From positions 24,386,955-24,450,954 of the forward strand of contig OY783191.1 of assembly GCA_963678675.1 (NCBI GenBank): a DNA stretch of 64,000 nt. The letters run 5' to 3'. The DNA comes from Xiphydria camelus. Its lineage: Eukaryota; Arthropoda; Insecta; Hymenoptera; Xiphydriidae. This document shows, in pieces, positions 9,727-23,371 of this stretch; positions within the stretch are counted from its first letter, which is position 1; every line of letters begins with the position of its first letter. The notes below the pieces were generated by a model that searched no databases, was not told the DNA's origin, and saw only the letters and a list, made by a program, of their open reading frames with translations. The position numbers were made by a program, and so were the translations under genes.

Positions 9727-11470
9727 TCTCTGTAAGAAAGGCGGCATGTTCATTCAGTGCCAACAAACATTGATACGTAAAATACTCTCCAAACAAATTT
9801 GAAATCAATTAAGATCGCCATGTTCAAGATTTATATATAAAAAGTAAAAGGCATAATTTGAAAAGGAAAATTATTGTAACTCGTTACTAAAAAATTCGAC
9901 TAAAAAAATTTATAAACAAATTTTCATAAAAAAGAACTTGCCGCGTTTAAGTTTTCATATTTTGTCCACTATACAGAATAATTTGCAGTGCTTGGACGGT
10001 GCTAGTGATTCATAAATTGCACTGCCGAAGTCAAATTCAGAGAAATTCAGAAGGCCCCCGCCTGATCGGTTTCTCGTGCGACGTTCGGTATACTGGTGGT
10101 ATCATATAAGAGTGTATGAATTTATTTAAAATCATAAGTGCATAAACATCGAATATAATTCTTTGTCTGCATTTTTTATTTTGAAGGAAAAAACGCGGCG
10201 TTCTTTTTTATTAAAATTTTTTTATAAATTTTTTTAGTCGAATTTTTTAGTAACGAGTTACAATAATTTTCCTTTCAAATGATGCCTTTTATTTTTTATA
10301 TATAAATCTTGAACATGGCGATCTTAATTGATTTCAAATTTTTTTTTGAGAGTATTTTACGTATCAATGTTTATTGGAACTGAATGAACATGTCGCCTTT
10401 TTTTACAGAGAATCTGTTTTTGTGGGGGGATTTCATTATTTTTTGGAATTTATTCATGAGGAGAATACGTACCTACATGTAGGAGAATAACTTTTTATTA
10501 CCACCAAATTAAAATCTCACATTTTATACCGATACGAGCTAATTAATTATAACCACGTTACTTTTGATTTATTCTCGTGATATTTTGAAAGGGATTTATA
10601 AACTAGAGTGTGTCCTTATATTTTTCACTTTGCTTTAGTATTTTGGAGAAATAAAACATACCGCTTTCGAATGTACAGGCCATCGGATTTTTCTTATATT
10701 TTGGTCGTCTTCAGAAATCCCCACATGTAGACATTTTACCTTTAACTCTCTAACAATAAGTATATTCTTCCAATAACCGTGACGAATTGTTTCATCACAT
10801 GTAAAAATACTACTTATGACACTATATATGTTGTTACATATTAACTCGAGATGTTTTGGAATAGTTTTAATGCCGGGTTTACACGCTTGGCACTTGCCTC
10901 AAACTCCAAACATTCACAAACGTACAAACGTGTAAACGCTTCGCAAGCGCTTACCGTAAACTTTCTTTGATTTGTGCCAAAAACCGACACTCGGTCGGAT
11001 CGGCGACAAGTGCTAGCAAGCCTACACAAGCAAAGCCAAAGTGCTATTCACACGTTTGAATTTGTGATGGCTTGTCGAGGTTTGGCAAGCGTATAAACCC
11101 GGCATAAGAAATCCTTTTGCATCCACCGCTGAAATTTTGCCTCCTTACTCGTAAATAAATTTCTCAAGTCACTCGCAAAGTTACGTATACGCATCTTAGC
11201 GAATAGACCAATCAGGATCAAGTATTCCGTTGTGGTGAGGGTCCTGATTGATCTACTCGCTAAGATGCGTATACGTTTCCTGATACGGAATACTTGATCC
11301 TGGTTGGTCTATTCGCTAAGATGCGTGCACGCAAAGATACGAGCGAGTTCGAGAAAGGGGCCCCTGATCTGCCGGTAGCTGTCAATTCGGGAGATCGAAG
11401 TATCTAACCTCGAAATTGTTAATTTGTAAATAATAATGAATAAAATGTGTAGAAATGATAAATAATTACC
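9727..11470. mobile_element. Composite repeat W, copy 2 (plus orientation)
   Basis: Foldback Y (9727-10429, left arm slightly truncated) is followed by the W linker. Next comes a TAA-flanked MITE at 10871-11104 and nested hairpins at 11180-11340 with GATCAAGTATTCCG arms. The end segment is complementary to that of copy 1. No ORF is convincing. Confidence 0.6.
10871..11104. mobile_element. PIF/Harbinger-like MITE with TAA target duplication
   Basis: The element is 234 bp. TAA occurs at 10868-10870 and 11105-11107. Ends read TGCCGGGTTTACACGCTTGG with a near-exact complement. The 3-bp TWA duplication is the PIF/Harbinger signature. It occupies the same W position that is empty at 15023. Confidence 0.8.
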
Positions 11471-11534
11471 AAGTGTTTAAAAATCGGTGTCCATAACTGT
11501 GGCTTCAACTTCCAGTGATTAAGTAAGTAATTAC

Positions 11535-12345
11535 TGCAGAACGAGTAGGTTACAAGATTTTCATGAAGTTTTTGACGGTTTTCTTGCATGTCCCCTTTCA
11601 TAAGGTGCAAACAAAGAGGATATAACTCCTGTTCTATCCTGAAGAAAATGAGTCGATGGACATCAGACATTGTCGAACTTATCACCGAGCGCCTTTCACC
11701 CATGGTATTTTCATTGCAATATGCGCTTTTCATTTCAACTATTCCTGCTTTAAATAACTTTCACTTCTTTCAAAGTATTTACCTTGTACGAATTGTTGAT
11801 CGTAGGGGGCAGCGATCAATGATTGTGACTAATCGTAGACAAATTATTCCTGCGATGATGTTCCAGTTGCGAAGCATACACTAGCAAGTCAGCTTACAGA
11901 GCGTCCGATGTTTAGTATCAACTTCACCTCTTTTGGAACACCCATCACCCGAGCATAATCACGATTACGTTAACGTTAATTGCAGAGTAGACCGTGAGCT
12001 TGGGCATAGTATCGCAGTAGTACTTCGGCACACTTGTCTACGACGAGTCGCTATTATCGTTCGCTGCCTCCTACCACGAACAGTTCATAAAAGGTTATTA
12101 GCTTGGAAGAAGTAAAAGTTATTTAACGCTGGAATAGTTGAAACGAGAAGCGCGTATTGCAATTAATGTACCGTGGGTAATAGGCGCTCGGTGACTAGTC
12201 TGACATTCTCCAATGTCCATCGAGTCATTTTTTTACGGACAGGACACGAGCTAGATCCGCTTCAGTGGCACCTGTACGAGATGACATGTCAGAAAATCAT
12301 GAGTCTTCATGAAAATCTTCTAATCTACTCGTTCTGCAGTAATAC
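11535..12345. repeat. Foldback related to the inner part of element Z
   Basis: The arm at 11535-11755 (starting TACTGCAGAACGAGTAGG) recurs inverted at 12115-12345. The same sequence is found once per Z copy, at 41985-42215 and 50530-50765. The centre (11760-12110) is unique here. The ORFs at 11419-11733 and 11588-11884 lie in the arm and look accidental. Confidence 0.7.
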
Positions 12346-12752
12346 CCAATAATATCACTGGCAGCTCGGAGGCTGCTCTCTAGTAGCTGGACTAGTAGCT
12401 CTCTAGAGAACGGAGGCTGGGAATCTGCAGTGAAGTGACAATAAGCCAACCTGTCATTATCCCCCCTCTGACCGCATAAACACAAGGAAACACGAGGAAA
12501 GCGCACTAAGAATCGTTTTAGGCGTGTGATATTTCCGTAGGACCTCGTTCCGTGCCATGACGACGCATCTTCCGACGAATTTCAAAATTCCAGACCATCG
12601 AGGTCATTATTCAATCAGCGTCGTATCTCGACACTTGCGATACTTTATCTTTTTTTCTTCTCCATCACTCCCTCCATCACACTTGGTACCTCGTACGCGA
12701 TAACGCAGGTGCAGCTCATCGCCGAGTAACAATATATCGCTGATGTGAATAG

Positions 12753-13701
12753 TTCAAAGCGCCAAGCACATGAAACGACGCGGCTCCAAGATCCTGAAGG
12801 AAAGATGGATGGTGCACTCGACGAATCGCGATACGATGGTAGGTTGACGACGTGGCGCTGATTCGGTTTCGCTTCCCCCATCATTAAGACGCGCGTGTTT
12901 TCAGAGGAAGAGACACTACTGGCGAGATTGGACACAAAGGCCATAATTCTGTTCCAAAGCGACAGCAGTTCCAAGTACTTCAAAGAGATTCCGTTGGCTG
13001 AAGTTTTAGTCGTCGACGCCGCCAGGGAACAACAACATTCTCGTGAGTACATATATCGTTAGAAATTGTCTGCGCGCGTTTAGTCGGTTTACAACGCGCG
13101 CGTTCTCTCCTTCCTACTGGTCTTGGACCTACTGGTCCTAGCTGCAATAAATGATTCTAAACGATTCTTCCAGGCACGATGCATTGTTTCGAGTTGAGAA
13201 CGGCCAACGTCGATTACTACGTCTGCGCAGATCCCCTCTACGGAGGTGCGAGTGGTCAGCTTCCGCCGCCGAAAAGTGGCGTTGGCGTTCACTTGGCGAG
13301 GTCCTGGGAAACGCGCATCAGGCAGGCATCCATACCCGTCACCTCCGGATCGGCAAGTACGTTCAGAGCTCGCGAGTGTGCGCACGAACGCGTACCGACG
13401 CTATAACCGAAAAACACGCGTCGTTTTCCGCAGGTCGGCAGGAGCAGTCGACGACCGAGCCAGAGCAACGGTAACCGACATGTCGCAGCTCTATCACATC
13501 TTCCCAGGCGAAGTTCTTGGCTCGGGTCAATTTGGTATCGTCTACGGCGGAGTTCATCGCAAGACCGGCCGCGCGGTGGCGATAAAGGTGATCGACAAGC
13601 TACGTTTTCCCACCAAGCAAGAGGCCCAGCTCAAGAACGAAGTAGCCATCCTGCAGAATCTCTCCCACAGCGGAGTCGTCAATCTCGAAAGGATGTTTGA
13701 G
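12753..13701 (+). pseudogene. PKD: Protein kinase D fragment: PH-domain exons and start of kinase domain
   Basis: Four exons: 12753-12838 (RWMVHSTNRDTM), 12905-13042 (RKRHYWR, then KYFKEIPLAEVLVVDAA), 13174-13356 ([14 protein letters not shown] to IPVTSG) and about 13442-13701. Donors are GTAGGT, GTGAGT and GTACGT. The order matches the PH domain and kinase N-lobe of PKD, a diacylglycerol-regulated Ser/Thr kinase. The last exon has the glycine loop [11 protein letters not shown], the AIKVIDKL lysine and the NEVAIL glutamate. Exon 2 carries two extra bases after the HYWR codons (around 12928), which break the frame. The C1 domains and the rest of the kinase domain are not seen in the window. 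It could be a duplicated fragment, a decayed gene, or a real gene with assembly errors and very distant exons. The ATG at 13481 is internal, not a start. Confidence 0.8.
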
Positions 13702-13714
13702 TGTACCCGAAAAT

Positions 13715-13825
13715 CCCGGTGTACGAAAGTAATTTCTAAGCATGTTTCGCCAAGCAATCGGCTGTTCTCATGGCAAACCACGTAAAACGCGCCATGCGCA
13801 GTTTATTGTACTTTTGTACACCGGG
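13715..13825. mobile_element. Short MITE beside the last PKD exon
   Basis: The element is about 111 bp, bounded by CCCGGTGTACGAAAGTA and its near-exact complement. No clear target duplication is visible. It starts about 14 bases after the last recognisable kinase codon, where a normal splice donor would be expected but is not obvious. Confidence 0.55.
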
Positions 13826-14725
13826 ACTTTCAAAAAATTATTATAAATTGACCGTGCATTTTGTCATGTAGGTTCTCGCATCAATTTTATAGTACATTTT
13901 CCCCGCTACAAATTGGTATCATCATTTTTTTGATCGAGTAAATAATATAGGAGAAATGAATGATTAATAGCCCAGTAGAACTAAATTTGTTTCTTCTATC
14001 AAGTAAGAAGTTTATTAGTCTCATGATAAAACCGGTACCAATCGATAGAAAAAAGTCTCCTGAATGACATAGAAATGGGTAATCTTGAAATTGACGAGAA
14101 AGAATATAATTAATTAAAAACTATCTTTCAAAATCACTTATGCCAAGAAATCGCGAAGCTATGTTTTTTCTGTAACTGATTTCATAAATGAAAATATCCC
14201 AATGTAGAGGAGAAAATTCTTTACAAATTTCAAGTCGGAACTTATAGTCTATGATGCACCGTTTTTGTGTAATTAATTATTAAACATATGTAATTCAAAT
14301 TGGCTTAAATCGATCAGCTGATCGTTACGCGACGCTCCTTTATTATGCGCGCAGCTAACGGAGGAAAGAAGCGCGTTCCGCAATCTATTCAAATTTATGC
14401 TTCATTATGTATTGATTTTTATAATTAATATCAAATTCCTCGTTTTTTGAAAATTATTACCATTATTTTTAATTCTGTTATGAATGAAGAAGTAATTTTT
14501 TAAATAATTTAACGACGAAGGATCTTTAGTAAATGTCAACAAAATAAATTTAAATGATCCATTTTCATAAATCATTTTCGAAATACTTGTGGGTTTTACG
14601 CCTTTTTATTTTCGTGCAGTCATCCTATGGAGATATAAAGAATTACGTGAAATCTGAAAAAGAAAACAAACTAAATTCATTTTTTGTTCATATATTGGCA
14701 AAAATCATACACCGGTTTTTAAACA
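13826..14725. other. AT-rich intergenic sequence
   Basis: I looked for the next PKD exon (the hinge or the HCDLKPEN catalytic loop) and found none. No clear repeat structure is visible. Confidence 0.5.
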
Positions 14726-15225
14726 CTTGGGGAATATCATCGAAGAAACCCGAATGATTATTTCTTACCACTTCTACATATTAGTAATCATTATTTACAA
14801 ATTAACGATTTCGATCTCCCGAATTGACAGCTACTGGGAGATCAGACTTTTGACACTTTTCGCTCAGCTCGTAAGACCGCAGCGCATTCTCCCGAAGCCA
14901 ACTCTTAAAGCACCAAGCCAACCACTTCCAGCCAAATGTCAGGGAAATTCAAAATCAGGAGTTTGTCAGAGGACATTCGGTATATGTTGTTACATATATT
15001 AACTCGAGACGTTGGAATAGTGTTAAAAAATCCTTTTGCATGCACCGCTGAAATTTCGCCCTTACTCGTAAATAAATTTAATTTAATTATTACCACATCA
15101 TTTACAGCTTCGATGCTGACCTTGCGACTCATTTCAGTCCGAGTAGAACATTCATTGCAAATATCATCATAAACATGCCAATGCGAATAAGAATCATCTA
15201 TTAACTGCTGCAGAAGAATTGCACG
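14726..15225. mobile_element. Composite repeat W, copy 3, partial, with an empty TTAA site
   Basis: The left part (14726-14850) matches the end segment of W copy 1. The right part (14990-15225) is the complement of 4230-4850 without the MITE. A single TTAA at 15023-15026 marks the uninserted site. The middle (14850-14985) differs from the other copies, so W is modular. Confidence 0.65.
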
Positions 15226-16127
15226 CCCATTTGAAAGTAATGGTACTGACAAAGTATATGTATTAGATGTATTAGATGTATTTTTAAATTCTTAAACGGT
15301 ACGTGTACTTATTAACATTTTAATATCGCGATTCGCAAGATCAGGCTGCAAACCTTAAATATATTTCAATAAATGGACTATATTAGGTCTAAAACTTTGC
15401 TTCCGCTGTTTTTTACATTAAACTGGTTTAGGAAAACGGTGGAAGCAAAGTTGTACACCTAATAGAAATTAATTGGTACAAAATAAATATGTGTTATTCT
15501 TTTCATTTATAATTATCATATAAACAAGCAATGTATGAACAGAAAATAAATAATGTATAAATGTCATTCTCCTCTGGTATATCATCCTCTCACACTTTTC
15601 CAAAGTCTTCTAATCTTGTTAACTACCTTTAAAAGGTTTACCTTTATTTTCGGTGAAGACATATCTATACTTAGCTCTAGTGGTGTTAAATTTCTAAGCA
15701 GAATTTATTTTAAGAAATGTATATAAAGGGATATAATATTTAGCACGGAAATTATTAAGCTATAAAATAAGCCATATCACAGAGCATCTCACGAGATATG
15801 TCCAGAAATACCAATGCAAATAGAAACAATAATTATTTACAACATATCGTATATTCGTTATTTTCACTAAAAGCAGTATGTAGTATTTTGGAAATGGAAG
15901 AAGAATTTAAATAATTTCATTTAAACAATATATTAATCTTAGGAAAATAATTGTCTCGTAATTAAATGACAAAGAGGCACTATTCACTTCACTCGCGAAA
16001 TGGCAGATCCGTGCCCTCTGAAGACGTTCCTCGGGTGCACTCGCACCTATCGGTCGCATTTTTGTACGCACTTTCATCGATCATCGCTGAACAGTCGATC
16101 GACGATGGAAGCCGAAATATATCCCAC
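15226..16127. other. AT-rich sequence with one small foldback
   Basis: The only structure seen is an 85-bp foldback at about 15381-15464 with TTAGGTCTAAAACTTTGCTTCC-like arms (the right arm has a few changes). No coding sequence is recognised. Confidence 0.45.
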
Positions 16128-16567
16128 ACATTTGATGGCGCTTGTATGTGTTTGGTGATCGCATCATCTGTGTACACATTTCCGATCATGGCCGACTATC
16201 CCCGAAGGTAGGCCGAATTTTTGTAACATTCTGACATATATATATCGCCCGAGAAATCGGATTCTCGACTTTTGATGCGCGAGGGGCGTGGCTTTGCGTT
16301 GCTAAGGAAAAATCTCTGTTAATATGTAACTTACAACATTTACTCTGGTCTCTATCGATAGAGAATAGTCGATTTATATGGCGTAACTAAGCATAGTTTT
16401 GGTTATAACCGTATATTTATTGAGAAAATTCGATGTTAAAATTGAGGGGTGAAGGGGGGGCAGACATTTTTCCTGTAAAGATACACGGGTGCTCGCGGCG
16501 ACAGCGCTGGCGGCGTCGTTCTGACGACTTGAATGAACATGCTGCGAGACACTACGGTGTCTCTTGA
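16128..16567. mobile_element. Truncated copy of element Z (one terminus)
   Basis: The sequence matches 44343-44770 and, inverted, 47486-47910. It ends with the 18-base palindrome GAGACACTACGGTGTCTC followed by TTGA, and the next base is T, as in the two long copies. The other end is missing. Confidence 0.75.
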
Positions 16568-16714
16568 TTCTTACTCTTCTTCTCAGTAAATACAGTAGGA
16601 TCTCTATTATACTAATTAATTGGAACTAGAGCACGTTCAGATAATCAAAAGTTTGGATAATCGAACAAGTATTTTGAAGCCTGAAACTAAACAACTAATA
16701 GCATATATTTTATA

Positions 16715-16972
16715 TGAGGGGTATAGATGCAAAAGCTGCTAACAATAAGTCACATAGTCACATTTTTGTGAAGTCTAAGTCGATACGGGAGTTTGTTCTT
16801 TATAAGTGCATAAGGTTAAACATAATTTAGGTGCAAATTCCACCTTAAACCGTTAATAATATAAAGTAGAAAATACGCTTGCAACTGCACGTACTTATAA
16901 GGAACAAATTCCTGTGTCTGACTCGGATTTCACAAAAATGTGACTTGGCGGCTTTTACATCTATACCCCTCA
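16715..16972. mobile_element. Foldback MITE, 258 bp
   Basis: The ends TGAGGGGTATAGATG are exactly complementary except for a few bases further in. Internal arms continue with ACAAAAATGTGACTT. A target duplication is not evident. Confidence 0.65.
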
Positions 16973-18174
16973 ATTGTCTAAACACTTCTATGGAGATTGA
17001 GTTATATCAGACTAAAAAAAGAGATGTAAATATATTTCTGAAGTGACATAACTATAAGGCACTTTTTTTTGGAAATAGCAAACAATTATTTCTTAGATAA
17101 TAGCTTATCAATAGTTTTTTGTTATTTCTAAAAAATAGATTGTTTTTAAGTCGTGCCACTTTAGAAATGCAAGTGAAACATCTAATCGAGTTCAGATATA
17201 ATTGAACTTTAGGATATGGTACCGAAGAGTTTGTCTTATCGATAAATCGGAAAATCTAGGTTCGATTGTATATTCCGACATTTTCAGATAATATTGTAAC
17301 TTTCTTTTGGATATATTTCGACTACTTTGGAAATGTTTCTGTTCTTTTGTCGCATATGTTAATGTTAAAATAGTCGAAAAACATGAATTTTCATAATACG
17401 ATTTTTCGTAACTGATACACTCTTAATAATAAATCGCTAGAAATATTCTTATATATAATATATGTGTATTCCACCTGAAAAAGGATTCTTTAATTCATCC
17501 AATATAACATTATGTTTTAGACAGAACATATTCGGTTTCGGTAAAGCTCTGATTTAGATTTAAGTGAAGATGAAGATATTGATTCTATTAATGTTTACAT
17601 ATGTATATTATTTCAATTGGTTTGAAGAAACTCAGAAAGCAATATACGTTTAAGGGAAACAATTTCAAACATTACATAGAAACATATTATATTAAAACCT
17701 TAATAATATTCCATGTGAAATGATAAATCGGACATACATATCAACATACGTTTCATCACCTCGTTCTCGAGACGATAAAATATAGAAGGAATAATGTCAA
17801 CCGTATGTTTTGGAAAGTGTCCAATTTTTCAACATCACTTAAAAAGGAAACCTTTATTCCGTTTGATACGACCGTCAGTCTTACGCCTCCACGATATTGT
17901 ACTTCGATTTCTTATACAAGTATTCACCCTTCGTTTCCGCTCCCAGACGTGGGGGAAACATCGAAGTATATATAAAGAAACTCCGCCGTAATTCATCAAT
18001 ATAGACAACCCTATTCAGAAACACAATACTTCAATTGTGAACAGAGAGCTCATATTTTATATATAGGATGGACCAAATGAGTGGAACCACATTTCTAGAG
18101 GGGGTATCCTCGCCTCTATAGAATCTCAAGGAACTTGTAAGACGAACAACGCGCAAGTGGTATCGACTAAAATA
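16973..18174. other. AT-rich intergenic sequence
   Basis: I see no gene, inverted ends or tandem repeat that I can support. Confidence 0.45.
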
Positions 18175-19110
18175 CAGGATGTTTCACCTAACTTGACCAA
18201 TTCAAATATCACGGCAGTCTTTGATAATGTGAAAAAGTAATGAGAATAAAAATTGTTCAATACAAAGGGGCAAATACTGTTATTAAAAAAGAATTATTTT
18301 CTAATTAGTTTTTTTTCAAGATATCAAGGTCATCAATATTATTTTAAATGGGTCGACATATTTTCATTACCACAGTCCTGCAGCTTATAAGAAGACAAAT
18401 TCAGCAGTTGTTAATATGATGACCTTCACTTGACCTTGAACAAGAAAAATCACGAAATGCGTGCCATGAATTCCAATACTTGTTCAAAGACGATAAATGA
18501 ATGATTTGTGCTTTAGTGCAGAAAATTTATTTTAAAAGGCGTTCAAAATGAGCGCTATTAACTTCTGTGCGCATCAAATAGTGTAAACCACCCGTATTTC
18601 TAAGTTTAGTTTTCTTAAGATTTTGTGTGACCACGTGCGCTCAAAGAGTATTCGACTCTCTCGGGTTTCCAAACCGGACCGATCCTTACTTTCTCCTTTC
18701 TGACGGAACAAGATACCTCGGAGGTTTGTTTATAAGCCTCAGAAACAATAACATTTCACACAATCCCAATGACATTGAAATTCATTCATTTATCGTCGTC
18801 GAAGAAGTATTGGAATTCATGGCACGCATTTCGTGATTCTTCTCGTTGAAAGTCAAATGAAGGTCATCATATTCAGTTGCTAAATTTGTCGTCTTATAAG
18901 CTACAAGACTGTGGTAATGAAAATATGTCGACCCATTTAAAATAATATCGATGACCTTGATATCTTGAAAAAAAAACTAATTAGAAAATAATTCTTCTCT
19001 AATAACAGTATTTGCCCCTTTGTATCGAACAATTTTTCTTCTCAATACTTTTTCATATCATCAAAGACTGCCGTGATATTTGAGGTGGTCAAGTTAGGTG
19101 AAACACCCTG
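18175..19110. mobile_element. Tc1/mariner-type MITE, 936 bp, TA target
   Basis: TA occurs at 18173-18174 and 19111-19112. Inverted ends CAGGATGTTTCACCTAACTTGACC extend about 300 bp inward with mismatches. A shorter relative is at 39821-40469. The ORF at 18627-18836 is shared as reverse complement at 40036-40254, but it lies in the arm and is not a known protein. Confidence 0.75.
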
Positions 19111-19331
19111 TAGGTATATTATCCCTTGGGTTAATAAATTAATCTATATCGGTAACGCAATGCTGTCGAAAAGTGTAATTAATTAGAGAACGAACTTGAA
19201 TGATATTTATTATACATTAATTCGTGAATACAATACTACGTTTACTAATTATATCAGTTATTAAAGTAAAATGGAGCAATATTTTGAATATTGTATTAAA
19301 TTTCGAACTATTATCGAATTTTCGCCAAGTA

Positions 19332-20474
<1,143 letters not shown>

Positions 20475-20495
20475 TACATGGTATATGTGTATATG

Positions 20496-20499
<4 letters not shown>

Positions 20500-20541
<42 letters not shown>
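20500..20541. repeat. (AT)n microsatellite
   Basis: A perfect AT run of about 42 bases. Confidence 0.95.
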
Positions 20542-20543
<2 letters not shown>

Positions 20544-20559
20544 TTGTGCAAGAATCAGA

Positions 20560-21040
20560 AAATCGATAGTACTAGACGCATTTTTGATACCTACTTACTT
20601 GACAATACCATTAGCGCTACCTGAGTTAGTCAGAAAGAAGGACACTGCTAGTGTACTTGTAGTGCACTCTGAATAATCATATTTCTGCCCGTTTTATCTT
20701 GAGCCATTATAACATGGTCAGTCTCAGGTGACATATAGAATTATTGTTGCGCTCTCAGACTTCTAAATATCAGAATATGGACAGTACTTGATACCTTCTT
20801 GGCCCCTCCATGCTTAACATTACCATTTGTATTACCTAAATATGTCAAAAAGAATGATACCGCTGGTATTCTTGTAGAATTTTTTTAACATATCTATACA
20901 TTATGTTTTTCAGTTGTGACACGGGTCAGTCGTAGAAATCTTATAGAAAGATTATTGCGTTCTCGAATTTGCCAAATCAGAAACGGGACAGCGCAAGACA
21001 CATTTTTGATATCTAACGGCTGAACTTTCCTAGTTGCTAC
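20560..21040. repeat. Diverged tandem repeat, period about 210 bp
   Basis: The block with ACAGxxCxxGAxxCATTTTTGATACCT recurs near 20567, 20777 and 20987. Each is followed by a block containing GACACTGCTAGTGTACTTGTAG-like sequence, and the linking blocks near 20720 and 20930 also match. Copies are heavily mutated, so the array is old. No coding sequence. Confidence 0.5.
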
Positions 21041-21530
21041 CTGGGTGTATATGTTCTCGAATGTACCAAGTGTATGAATACTTTTTTCCCCACCTCATTT
21101 GCCACTTGCCAAAAGAAATATCTTATATTTTGTAGCATACATTTTTTCTTCAATAAAATATATATCATTTGAAAGCTGAAACTACAAGCTATATTTTGAT
21201 GCCAATAGATCTGTGGCAGGAAGTCAAATGGACATAAGTTCAAAAATTGACATTTTCAAGAGAGGGGTGCAAAGTTAAACTAGTTCTTGTAAATCAGAGA
21301 TCTTGCCAAAATTAATTTATGAGCCATTTTGGTTATCTAGTATGTTGTCAATTTTGATTAATGCCAGGCAACGGCCCAGAACATTGTAGTTAAGCAAAAA
21401 AACGTTACTTATGTCATAAATCGACTTATGCCTTTTTGACTGCCTGCCACAGAGAGATATTCATTTATTTTAACTATTTGCAAGTGGATCGTAGTTGAAC
21501 GGTGTATGAATACTTCTTTCCGCCACTGTA
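21041..21530. mobile_element. Possible Tc1-like MITE remnant
   Basis: The right end near 21500-21530 reads GTATGAATACTTCTTTCCGCCACTG followed by TA, a form common at insect Tc1-type ends, and GTGTATGAATACTTTTTTCC recurs near 21069. The left terminus is not exact. No ORF. Confidence 0.4.
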
Positions 21531-22324
21531 TATTCAAGGTTCAGTGTGTGTATGTCGATATCATCTCTTTTTAAATCTTTCTTCTCTTAAATGGTTTCTT
21601 TTTTTTAGACGCGATAATGATGAATGCGGCATAAGCAATAATGGTGTCATCTTCATCAAACATTTCGATTTCGACTGGTAGACAATATATCTGTTTATTG
21701 GTTGTGGACGGGCTTCCCCGGTCAATCCCTTCCCCGGTACGCCGAGTGTCGTCGCACCGCTGCCGGAACAGGTATACAGGTACCCGCCTTGCCGAAACAC
21801 GTCACGCTCTGCGTTGGATTCGACTACCCTTGGACAGTGTCGATCGACGCGGCTTTATTCCGACCCGTCCGGTAATTAGTCCAGTCATTAGAGACATAAA
21901 AATGGTGTTTTGGTGCAAAAGGTCGTGGAGTCTTGAAACTTGGTAAGAATGTAAACTTGGAGGTCCTTAAAATGCACTTAAGTTTGCGACCTCGTGCGAC
22001 CGCCGCTCGCGCCGCCATCTTGAAAAAATGGCGACCAAAATCAGTTTTTGGTTTATATCTTGGTTCCTGTAGGTTTTAGAAAAAATATGTTTACAAACAA
22101 ATTGAAGAGAATAAATTTTGCTACAAAATCACTATCTTGAGTTTTTTTGTCAGACTAATACTTTCCGAGTTACAGGACCGAACAATAGGACGAACTATTT
22201 TAAATCTAGTAAAAGTGGTATTAGCATGGTGCGTTTTACCAATAATCCACAAACCAGTCATAAATAATTATAATATAACTGTTTATACAGTGATAAATAC
22301 ACGTATTCTGTTGTCTATAAATTA

Positions 22325-23219
22325 CACAGCTCCACAAAAAAAATCGAAAAAATGCTTCCTCTGACCAGACCAGTATATCTTTATGTTTTTGGGGTCGCTG
22401 AACCCGAATCCGGTGTCCGTTTGTCTCCATCACGTCACATTTTTTTTAATCTCAAAAAACCACCAATAAATCATGATTTTGAAAAAGTTAATGGACTTAA
22501 ACCAAATTCGCTATAGGGGTTTTTTGGGTCGCTGATCACGAATCTGAAATCGGATTTCAAAAATTCAAGATGGCGAATCCAATATGGCGGACGAGATTTT
22601 TGAAAATCGACGGATTCATACCAAATTTGGTATAGGGGGATTTTTTCGATCGCTGATGACGAATATGAAGTTATATTTACAAAAATTCAAAATTTTCGAA
22701 AATCTCACCCTTCATATTGCATTCGCCATCTTGAATTTTTAAAATCTGACTTCAGATTCATGATCAGCGACCGAAAAACCCCCCTTTTATACCAAATTCG
22801 GCATGAATCCGTCGATTTTCAAAAATCTCGTCCGCCATATTGGATCCGCCATCTTGAATTTTTGAAATCCGATTTCAGATTCATGATCAGCGACCCCAAA
22901 AAACCCCTATAGCGAATTTGGTTTAAGTCCATTAACTTTTTGAAAATCATGATCTATTGATGGTTTTTTGAGATTAAAAAAATGTGACGTGATGGAGACA
23001 AACGGATACCGGATTCGGATTCAGCGACCTCAAAAATATATAGGAATAATAATTTGAATCGATTTGACTATTTTTCCAGGATTTGACCTTGAAATGACCT
23101 TGAACGTGACGTGATGAAGACAAACGGACACCGGATTCGGATTCAGCGACCCCAAAAACATAAAGATATACTGGTCTGGTCAGAGGAAGCATTTTTTCGA
23201 TTTTTTATGTGGAGCTGTG
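22325..23219. mobile_element. PIF/Harbinger-like MITE M, copy 1, TTA target
   Basis: The element is 895 bp. TTA occurs at 22322-22324 and 23220-23222. Ends read CACAGCTCCAC followed by an A-rich stretch. Long inverted arms contain GACCAGACCAGTATATC and many ATGGCGGATCC-type words. Relatives are at 46776-51801 (carrying nested insertions) and 60010-60590 (partial). No transposase. Confidence 0.8.
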
Positions 23220-23371
23220 TTATTGGTGGTACCTCTACTAACCGTTAATTGTTCTAATTCTATTGTTCTAATAAGTATAATATATGGGCCTTGGTTCCAT
23301 TTGTTACACCGATGCATCGATACATCGACATTTTAAACATCGATGAAAAACATTGACTCCTTTATAATAGA

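Noticed and set aside
13481..13785. ATG at 13481 as the start of a small kinase gene
   Set aside because: PKD homology continues upstream through earlier exons, and the ORF beyond 13701 runs into a MITE.
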